Assembly (NCBI GenBank): GCA_027457205.1
Contig: DAIDTM010000206.1
Span: 1 to 8,034 of the forward strand
DNA length: 8,034 nucleotides
Direction of reading: 5' to 3'
From: Anaerolineae bacterium
Lineage (GTDB): Bacteria > Chloroflexota > Anaerolineae > UBA4142
Shown: positions 1-4,678 of the stretch, piece by piece
Position numbering within the stretch: the stretch's first letter is position 1
Layout: the number at the start of each line of letters is the position of its first letter
Translations under genes and position numbers: made by a program
Notes under the pieces: model-generated
What the model was told of the DNA's origin: nothing
Databases searched by the model: none
What the model saw: the letters and a program-made list of their open reading frames with translations, nothing else

Positions 1-1073
1 TCCTCGCTCAGCTCACCGCCCAGCCGCCCCACGATCTCTTCGATCAAATCCTCCAGCGTGACCATCCCGGAGGTGCCGCCAAATTCGTCGATCACGACCG
101 CCAGCGGAATGTTCTGCGCCTGCATTTCCGCCAGCAAGTGCCCAATCGATTTCGATTCCGGGACGAAGAGCGCGGCGCGCGCCAATTCCCGCGCGGTCTG
201 ATCGAGCGCCGCCGCGCCTTCCGCCGAGATCGCGCGCAGCACGTCCTTGATCGAGAGAAAGCCGGTGATGTTATCGACAGTGCCGGCATAGATCGGAAAG
301 CGCGTGTGGCTCGTCTCGCTAAAGGTTTGAAAAAAGTCGGCGATAGTGGTATTCTCGTCGACGGCGAGCATTTCAGGGCGCGGGATCATCACCTCGCGCA
401 CCAGCTTGTCGTCAAACTCGATCACGTTGTGGAGCATTTCTTTTTCGCGCGGCTCGAGCGCGCCGCTCTGTTCCGTCTCGGCGATGAGCTGCTTTAATTC
501 GTCCACGCTGTAGACTGTCTGGTGCGCGCCAATCGGCTCGACGCCCAGCAATCGCACCACGGCGCTCGTCAGATTGTCCAGCAACGTGATGATGGGTCGC
601 AGCGCGAGATCGATCAGCGCGACGGCGCGCGCGGAGAACAACGCAAAGCGGTCCGCCGAACGAATCGCCACGATTTTCGGCGCTTGTTCGCCCAGCACGA
701 CATGCGCCGAGGTGATAAGCGCGAACGCGATCGCCAGCCCCACGCCATACGCGATGCCGGTCGCGAGCGCGGAATCGCCAAACGACGCAAACACCATCCG
801 GATGAACTCCGCCGCCAGGTTCTCACCGACCCAGCCCAACCCCAGACTTGCCACGGTAATGCCGACTTGCGACGCGGCGAGCACGCGATCGGTATCCGCC
901 AGCAATCGCTGGACACGCACTGCCGCCACGTTTCCCTTCGCCGCCAGTTGATCGATGCGCGGGCGCGGCACCGTCACGTACGCAAATTCAACGGAGACGA
1001 AGAAACCGTTCGCCACCAACAAGACGAGCATCACGCCGAGCTGAAAGATGAGCGTTGCAATTTCCGGGTTCAT
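1..1073 (-). CDS. CNNM/CorC (HlyC-type) DUF21-CBS membrane protein, 3' end outside window
   Basis: Reading the minus strand from the ATG at 1073 gives 357 uninterrupted residues that run off the left edge. Residues about 1-190 form a DUF21 (CNNM) transmembrane domain: N-terminal hydrophobic helix 6-30 with VANGFFVSVEFAYV, then LAASQVGITVASLGLGW (65-81) and the family signature LGEQAPK (127-133). A charged linker (ELKQLIAETEQSGALEP) leads to a CBS pair at about 225-345, with VMIPRPEM at its start and AVVIDEFGGTSGMVTLEDLI near its end. The usual C-terminal CorC/HlyC domain lies beyond the window. Family members are membrane proteins linked to Mg2+ (and Co2+) efflux or tolerance; old 'hemolysin' names are misleading. 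The start is supported by AGGAG eight bases upstream and a sigma70-like promoter. It is transcribed divergently from mevalonate kinase, with no evident functional link. Family assignment is firm; the transported ion is inferred. Confidence 0.93.
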   Translation of the reverse strand, partial: MNPEIATLIFQLGVMLVLLVANGFFVSVEFAYVTVPRPRIDQLAAKGNVAAVRVQRLLADTDRVLAASQVGITVASLGLGWVGENLAAEFIRMVFASFGDSALATGIAYGVGLAIAFALITSAHVVLGEQAPKIVAIRSADRFALFSARAVALIDLALRPIITLLDNLTSAVVRLLGVEPIGAHQTVYSVDELKQLIAETEQSGALEPREKEMLHNVIEFDDKLVREVMIPRPEMLAVDENTTIADFFQTFSETSHTRFPIYAGTVDNITGFLSIKDVLRAISAEGAAALDQTARELARAALFVPESKSIGHLLAEMQAQNIPLAVVIDEFGGTSGMVTLEDLIEEIVGRLGGELSE

Positions 1074-1081
1074 CGCCGTAA

Positions 1082-1086
1082 CTCCT
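1082..1086 (-). promoter_or_regulatory. Shine-Dalgarno of the CNNM/CorC gene
   Basis: The minus strand reads AGGAG, then eight bases, then ATG at 1073. It is the clearest ribosome binding site in the window and fixes the start of the CNNM gene. The other genes here have weak or no such site. Confidence 0.8.
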
Positions 1087-1093
1087 AACCGCA

Positions 1094-1123
1094 ATTATAA
1101 CACAGACGCCGCAGAAGAGACAA
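1094..1123 (-). promoter_or_regulatory. Sigma70-like promoter for the CNNM/CorC gene
   Basis: The minus strand carries a perfect -10 box TATAAT (1094-1099) and, 18 bases upstream, TTGTCT (1118-1123), which matches the TTGACA consensus at four of six positions. Transcription would begin near 1087, almost at the ribosome binding site, so the leader would be very short. The -35 box touches the first heptamer of the neighbouring tandem repeat. Confidence 0.6.
1096..1101 (+). promoter_or_regulatory. Possible -10 box for mevalonate kinase, overlapping the opposite -10
   Basis: The plus strand reads TATAAC here (five of six to consensus), sharing most of its bases with the opposite-strand TATAAT. 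No recognisable -35 lies 16-18 bases upstream (the sequence there is about TCGCCG). It is the only candidate promoter in the 60-base gap before the kinase. A transcript would begin about 25 bases before its start codon. Confidence 0.3.
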
Positions 1124-1150
1124 CAGACGACAGATGACAGACGACAGACA
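1123..1150 (+). repeat. Four tandem 7-base units (ACAGACG type) across the mevalonate kinase start
   Basis: Four contiguous heptamers read ACAGACG, ACAGATG, ACAGACG and ACAGACA. The variant second unit supplies the ATG start codon at 1134. The repeat therefore occupies the place where a ribosome binding site should be and encodes the first residues of the protein. The same 7-base periodicity, with different units, recurs in two other gaps of the window. Confidence 0.8.
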
Positions 1151-2129
1151 CGAAACTAGGGCTGCCGCGCCCGGCAAAATCATTCTCTTTGGCGAGCACG
1201 CCGTCGTTTATGGACGCCCGGCGATTGCCGTGCCCGTGTTTCAAGTGCACGCCCAAGCCACAGTCGAACCACGTGCCGGCGAGGTCACGATCGACGCGGC
1301 GGACATTGCGCGCCGGTTCGATCTTGCCAACGCGCCGGCGGACGATCCGGTGGCGACGATCATTACACGCACGTGCGCGCGGCTCGGCGTCACGCCGCGA
1401 GATTTTGCGATTCAGATTCGCTCGACGATTCCGGTGGCGCGCGGGTTAGGCAGCGGCGCGGCGGTATCCGTGGCGATCGCACGCGCGCTCACAAATTTCT
1501 TTGCCACAGAGGGCACAGAGAAAAAAGAATTAAGAAACTCTGTGTCCCCTGCGCCCTCTGTGGCTAGATTATCCAATGAAGACATTTCCGAGCTGGCGTA
1601 CCAAGTGGAGTTGCTGCACCATGGCACGCCGAGCGGCATCGACAACACCGTGATCGCGTACGAGCAGCCGGTGTACTTTGCGCGCGGACAGCCGATTGAA
1701 TCGTTCCGCGTCGCGCGTCCGTTCCTGATTGCGATTGCGGATACCGGCGTCGCCGCGCTCACCAAGATCGCCGTCGGCGATGTGCGCCGCGCGTGGGAAG
1801 CCGACCGCGTGCGTTACGAGGCACTGTTCGATCAGATCGGCGCGATTGCGCAGAACGCGCGGGCAGCCATCGAGCGCGGCGACATCGACGCGCTGGGTCT
1901 GCTGATGAACGGGAACCAAGACCTCGCGCGCGAGATCGGCGTCTCGTCGCCAGAAATCGAAACGTTGGTCAACGCTGCACGGCACGCCGGCGCGCGCGGC
2001 GTGAAACTCTCCGGCGCGGGGCGCGGCGGAAACGTAATTACGCTGATCGATGAGGGAAATCGCGCGGAGGTAGAACGCGCGCTGCTCGCGGCAGGCGCGG
2101 CGCGGGTGATTGTGACGCGAGTAGAATAA
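1134..2129 (+). CDS. mvk: Mevalonate kinase (GHMP kinase family) with in-frame repeat insertion
   Basis: This 331-residue GHMP kinase should phosphorylate mevalonate to 5-phosphomevalonate with ATP, in the cytosolic mevalonate route to isoprenoids. Visible motifs in order: N-terminal PGKIILFGEHAVVYGRPA (13-30, with Lys15); the ATP-binding loop IPVARGLGSGAAVSVA (99-114); HHGTPSGIDNTV (162-173) with the presumed catalytic Asp170; and the C-terminal KLSGAGRGGNVI (291-302). HHGTPSGID favours mevalonate kinase over homoserine kinase or galactokinase. Residues 124-144 (starting ATEGTEKKELRNS) come from a palindromic repeat read in frame, between the ATP-loop helix and the SNEDISELAYQVE helix, a position likely to be a surface loop. 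The start is the only sensible one (no closer ATG or GTG before motif 1), but it lies in a tandem repeat and lacks a good ribosome binding site, so residues 2-9 may not be ancestral. No other pathway gene is adjacent. It ends one base before a strong hairpin. Confidence 0.95.
   Translation: MTDDRHETRAAAPGKIILFGEHAVVYGRPAIAVPVFQVHAQATVEPRAGEVTIDAADIARRFDLANAPADDPVATIITRTCARLGVTPRDFAIQIRSTIPVARGLGSGAAVSVAIARALTNFFATEGTEKKELRNSVSPAPSVARLSNEDISELAYQVELLHHGTPSGIDNTVIAYEQPVYFARGQPIESFRVARPFLIAIADTGVAALTKIAVGDVRRAWEADRVRYEALFDQIGAIAQNARAAIERGDIDALGLLMNGNQDLAREIGVSSPEIETLVNAARHAGARGVKLSGAGRGGNVITLIDEGNRAEVERALLAAGAARVIVTRVE
1503..1564 (+). repeat. Palindromic 9-base-unit repeat inserted in frame within mevalonate kinase
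   Basis: Left arm 1503-1520 is two 9-base units (GCCACAGAG, GGCACAGAG). Right arm 1538-1564 is three inverted units (CTCTGTGTC, CCCTGCGCC, CTCTGTGGC). The outer 12 bases pair perfectly (1503-1514 with 1553-1564), and ACAGAG (1515-1520) pairs with CTCTGT (1538-1543), leaving one extra 9-base unit in the right arm. The AT-rich middle (1521-1537) contrasts with the GC-rich gene. The left arm begins exactly on a codon boundary, and the unit length is a multiple of three, so arm expansion keeps the frame. It resembles dispersed intergenic repeats of this CCACAGAG type as I recall them; this is not verified here. Confidence 0.85.
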
Positions 2130-2170
2130 AAGCCTCCCGCAGGTTGCGAACCTGCGGGAGGCTTGTTTTC
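2130..2170. terminator. Bidirectional hairpin terminator between mevalonate kinase and the DUF503 gene
   Basis: A perfect 16-base inverted repeat (2130-2145 with 2149-2164) flanks a 3-base GCG loop. The stem starts AAGCCTCCCGCAGG and is GC-rich. On the plus strand it is followed by TGTTTTC; on the minus strand it runs into TTTTATTC. It begins one base after the kinase stop and four bases beyond the DUF503 stop, so it can end both convergent transcripts. Its 35-base length and perfect symmetry also fit a dispersed repeat element recruited as a terminator. Confidence 0.85.
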
Positions 2171-2453
2171 ACCAAATCTCGATGCTGTAATCCGCGATCA
2201 CGGCGTCCATCCGCATTCGCTCGATGTTGTCGATCACCTTTTCCAGCAGCCCTTGCGCGTACTGAGCGTCAGACGAGACGCAGACGATACCGAGCGTCGC
2301 GCGCTGCCAAGCGTCGAGCGAATCGACTTCGGCGATCTAGACGTTGAAGGACTGGCGCACGCGCGCGGTGAGCGACTTGACCACGTGCCGCTTGTCTTTC
2401 AGCGAATGGCTCGCTGGGATTTCAAGTTCGAGCGTGCAGACGCCGACGACCAT
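2169..2453 (-). pseudogene. DUF503 (YlxP-like) small protein gene interrupted by an in-frame amber codon
   Basis: From the ATG at 2453 the minus strand encodes MVVGVCTLELEIPASHSLKD and continues KRHVVKSLTARVRQSFNV (21-38). It then meets TAG at 2337-2339 (codon 39). The same frame resumes with IAEVDSLDAWQRATLGIVCV and reaches a TGA at 2169-2171 after 94 codons, the family's usual length. Both halves match the DUF503/YlxP pattern (HSLKDKR, FNV-x-IAEVD, WQRA-LGI), and only the residue before IAEVD is lost, usually a small residue such as Ser or Ala. A single change such as TCG to TAG would explain it. No frameshift or other lesion is visible, so it is a very young pseudogene, a sequencing or assembly error, or readthrough. 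The aldolase upstream ends naturally at TAG, which argues against amber reassignment. The family's role is unknown; in Firmicutes ylxP sits by translation genes. A weak GGAAA lies 13 bases before the start. Confidence 0.85.
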
Positions 2454-2530
2454 AAATGACAAATTTCCACTTGGCAAATGACAAATTGTTCAATGTGATT
2501 TGTCATTTGCCATTTGCTAATTTGCAATTG
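2454..2530 (-). repeat. Degenerate tandem heptamers folding into a hairpin between aldolase and DUF503
   Basis: Read on the plus strand in steps of seven from 2454, units are AAATGAC, AAATTTC, CACTTGG, CAAATGA, CAAATTG, TTCAATG, TGATTTG, TCATTTG, CCATTTG, CTAATTT and GCAATTG. The direction of the motif flips midway. A perfect 14-base inverted repeat (2473-2486 with 2498-2511) encloses an 11-base loop. The whole aldolase-DUF503 gap (2454-2516, 63 bases) is nine heptamers, and two more overlap the 3' end of the aldolase gene, including its stop codon. It is far more AT-rich than its surroundings. There is no T-run after the stem, so termination is doubtful; it could shield or process the message. 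Confidence 0.8.
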
Positions 2531-3332
2531 CTCTCCGCACTTCCGCTTCGATCAGCGCTTCCAGCCGCGACAAATCGGGCGTGCCACTGGCGCGCTGCCG
2601 CGAGACGTGGCGCTCGCTCACCGGACACGCGTTGCACTCCGCGCACACGTCGCGTCCCATCTGCGCGAATACTGTCTGCCGCATCGCCGCGATCTTTTCG
2701 ATGGCTTCCGGCGGCAGCAATGCCGGCGGACCATTCAGCGCCTGCTGTGCGGCAAGCGTCACCTGCGCGGAATGTTCAACCCGCTCCAGCCGCATGTACG
2801 CCTCCCACAGCGTCGCTCCCACCGTCACCGTCCCATGCCGATCCAAAACAATCGCGTCGTACTTTTTCACCAGCTCGCGCACCGCGAGCGGTCCTTCGGG
2901 ACTGGCGGGCGTCGCGTACGGCGCGGTCGGAATCGTACCGAGATCGTACAATACCTCCGGCAGCGTACACTTCGCGAGCGAGACGCCGGCGCGCGTGCAC
3001 GCAATGGTCATTGGCGGGTGCGCGTGAATCACCGCGTGGACATTCGCGCGCTGGCGATAACATTCGAGATGGATGCGAATCTCGGACGATGGCTTGAGGT
3101 CGCGCCACTTGCCGAACTGCGGCGACACTTTCTCGCCGTTCAGATCGACGACGATCAACTGATCGGCTTCGAGGAATCCTTTGCTAAAGCCGGTCGGCGT
3201 TACGAGCAACCGGTCGCGGTCGAGGCGCACGGAAAGATTCCCGTCGCCCGCCGCAACCATCCCCTTTTGATGAATCAGCCGCCCGATTTCGACGATGCGC
3301 TGACGCAGTTCGGTTTCAGTTTGCGTGTCCAT
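2517..3332 (-). CDS. Class II (zinc) aldolase, fuculose/rhamnulose-phosphate aldolase-like
   Basis: A 271-residue class II aldolase/adducin-fold enzyme. Family members cleave sugar 1-phosphates such as L-fuculose-1-P or L-rhamnulose-1-P into dihydroxyacetone phosphate and lactaldehyde. Visible: GDGNLSVR (29-36, the phosphate-binding GxxGNLSxR region), TPTG (45-48), catalytic Glu84 in LKPSSEIRIH, metal ligands His103 and His105 in VIHAHPP, and His166 in DRHG. After about residue 200 comes an extension with CAECNAC (230-236, CxxCxxC) and, after a Gly/Pro linker, a terminal amphipathic helix LSRLEALIEAEVRRAI (254-269). Classic FucA is about 215 residues, so some 55 are extra. The start overlaps the GH1 3' end by 17 bases, suggesting coupled translation; no good ribosome binding site is seen. 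The gene ends at TAG within a heptamer repeat. The substrate is inferred; other class II aldolases or dehydratases of this fold are possible. Confidence 0.88.
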   Translation of the reverse strand: MDTQTETELRQRIVEIGRLIHQKGMVAAGDGNLSVRLDRDRLLVTPTGFSKGFLEADQLIVVDLNGEKVSPQFGKWRDLKPSSEIRIHLECYRQRANVHAVIHAHPPMTIACTRAGVSLAKCTLPEVLYDLGTIPTAPYATPASPEGPLAVRELVKKYDAIVLDRHGTVTVGATLWEAYMRLERVEHSAQVTLAAQQALNGPPALLPPEAIEKIAAMRQTVFAQMGRDVCAECNACPVSERHVSRQRASGTPDLSRLEALIEAEVRRAIAN

Positions 3333-4617
3333 ACTTTTCGATCAGCTCGCCCGCGATGCCGTTCTCGCGCGCGATGCGCCCATAAATCTCCGCGCTCAGT
3401 CGCGGCGTCCGCGTTTGCGTTGCCACATCGAGCCGATACAAGCCAAATCGCGCGGTGAATCCTTCTGCCCATTCAAAATTATCCACGAGCGTCCAGTAGA
3501 AATACCCCTTGACCGGAACGCCTTCCGCCATCGCGCGCTGGACTGCGGCGATGTGCGAGACGAGGTAGCGCGCCTGCGTCTCATCGCCTAAATCGAACAG
3601 TCCGTTCTCGGTGACGTAAATCGGTTTGCCGTACACCGCGTGCTCTTTCAGAAAATCGTAAAAGCTGGCTGGATGAATTTCGCCGGCAAACGGCGGCGCG
3701 GACGCGTGCCACACCGGTTTGATCGACCGAGAGAAGAGTTGACCGGGACTGCCCACATCGAATGCAGACCGTTCGGCGAAATAGTAATTGACGCCGATAA
3801 AATCTTGCGTGCCGATGGCTTGCGGAACGCTGCCGCGCGCCGGAAAACGCAATCGACCATCGACCAGCGCGCGGAAAAACCAGCGATTCGCCATTCCGTC
3901 GCGCAGACTCGCCGCCCAGCGATCCAGCCCCGACGATGGATTGGCGGGCAGAAACCGGCGCAAGTGATGCGCAATGCCGACGCGCGCGTTGGGCTGAATG
4001 CGATGAATTGCGTGATACGCCGCCGCGTGCGCGCGCACCATATTTGCCAGAACGCGAAACGCGAGAGAGAAATTCTTCTTGCCGGGGGGCCAATTGCCGT
4101 CGCTGTAACCAGAAAACGCGTAGACGAATGGCTCGTTGATCGTCACCCAGAAATCGCACAGGTCGCCCAGTTCTTGCGCGACCTTCACCGCGAATCGCTC
4201 GAAGAGCGGCACAACCGTTTGAGTTTCCCACGCGCCTTGTGCTGCCAGCCAGCGCGGGTTGGCAAAGTGGTGCAGCGTGACGAGCGGCGTCATCCCGCGC
4301 TCGCGCAGCGCGATCAGAATGCGGCGATAAAACGCGAGCGCGTCCGCGTTCCACTCGCCTTCGCGCGGCTCGATGCGGCTCCACTCGACCGACAGCCGGT
4401 GCGCGTTCTGGTTCAGCGATCTCGCCAAATCGAAATCCTCGTGATAGCGTTTGCCTTTCCACCAATCGCACGCAACCGTAGACCGGTCGCCGTTCTGAAT
4501 GTGCCCCGGCGTCTGTTCCCAGTCCCACCAATCGTTGTTGTCGTTCGCGCCTTCAACCTGATGCGCCGCTGTTGCCGCGCCCCACAGAAAGCTGTCTGGA
4601 AAGTTGAGTGTTGTCAA
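3316..4617 (-). CDS. Glycoside hydrolase family 1 beta-glycosidase
   Basis: A 433-residue GH1 enzyme of near-standard length, with no signal peptide, so probably cytoplasmic. It should hydrolyse beta-linked glucosides, galactosides or fucosides with retention of configuration. It opens with FPDSFLWGAATAAHQVEGA (6-24), which contains the sugar-binding Gln20. Further motifs are LHHF (115-118), the acid/base Glu162 in TINEP, VNYYF (276-280) and the nucleophile Glu337 in YVTENG. Trp375 and the FEWAEGF motif (381-387) complete the site. Glu382-Trp383 is the pattern of non-phosphorylated substrates rather than 6-phospho-glycosidases. The only in-frame start matching the family N-terminus is TTG at 4617, without a visible ribosome binding site, beside a repeat that separates it from the cyclase by 56 bases. 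It overlaps the aldolase downstream by 17 bases, implying one transcript. The family is certain; the exact glycoside is not. Confidence 0.95.
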   Translation of the reverse strand: MTTLNFPDSFLWGAATAAHQVEGANDNNDWWDWEQTPGHIQNGDRSTVACDWWKGKRYHEDFDLARSLNQNAHRLSVEWSRIEPREGEWNADALAFYRRILIALRERGMTPLVTLHHFANPRWLAAQGAWETQTVVPLFERFAVKVAQELGDLCDFWVTINEPFVYAFSGYSDGNWPPGKKNFSLAFRVLANMVRAHAAAYHAIHRIQPNARVGIAHHLRRFLPANPSSGLDRWAASLRDGMANRWFFRALVDGRLRFPARGSVPQAIGTQDFIGVNYYFAERSAFDVGSPGQLFSRSIKPVWHASAPPFAGEIHPASFYDFLKEHAVYGKPIYVTENGLFDLGDETQARYLVSHIAAVQRAMAEGVPVKGYFYWTLVDNFEWAEGFTARFGLYRLDVATQTRTPRLSAEIYGRIARENGIAGELIEKYGHAN

Positions 4618-4618
4618 G

Positions 4619-4678
4619 TCAGTGTCCAGCGTCCAGTATTCAGTGAACAGTGGAACTGTAAACTATCCACTGTTCACT
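4619..4678 (-). repeat. Degenerate tandem heptamers folding into a hairpin between cyclase and GH1
   Basis: In steps of seven from 4619 on the plus strand: TCAGTGT, CCAGCGT, CCAGTAT, TCAGTGA, ACAGTGG, AACTGTA, AACTATC, CACTGTT, CACT. Motif orientation inverts after the fifth unit. A perfect 13-base inverted repeat (4642-4654 with 4666-4678) encloses an 11-base loop. The cyclase stop codon (TGA, 4674-4676) lies inside one arm. The gap to the GH1 start is 56 bases, or eight heptamers. No T-run follows, so it is not a convincing intrinsic terminator, and readthrough into GH1 is expected. Confidence 0.8.

Noticed and set aside
522..1088. Plus-strand open frames opposite the CNNM/CorC gene
   Set aside because: The minus strand encodes a clear DUF21-CBS protein with a promoter and ribosome binding site; the plus-strand products look random.
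2337..2339. Amber codon reassignment or programmed recoding
   Set aside because: The neighbouring aldolase terminates at TAG at the expected length, and no recoding hairpin or insertion signal is visible after the codon; a point mutation is simpler.
2163..2459. Plus-strand 98-codon open frame covering the broken DUF503 gene
   Set aside because: The minus-strand reading has family motifs on both sides of the TAG; the plus-strand product has none.
2514..3458. Plus-strand open frame of 314 codons across the aldolase
   Set aside because: Arg-rich shadow of the aldolase; no motif or ribosome binding site supports it.
4619..4678. Possible CRISPR-like or transposon-end repeats
   Set aside because: Units are seven bases with no spacers, no target duplication and no transposase anywhere in the window.
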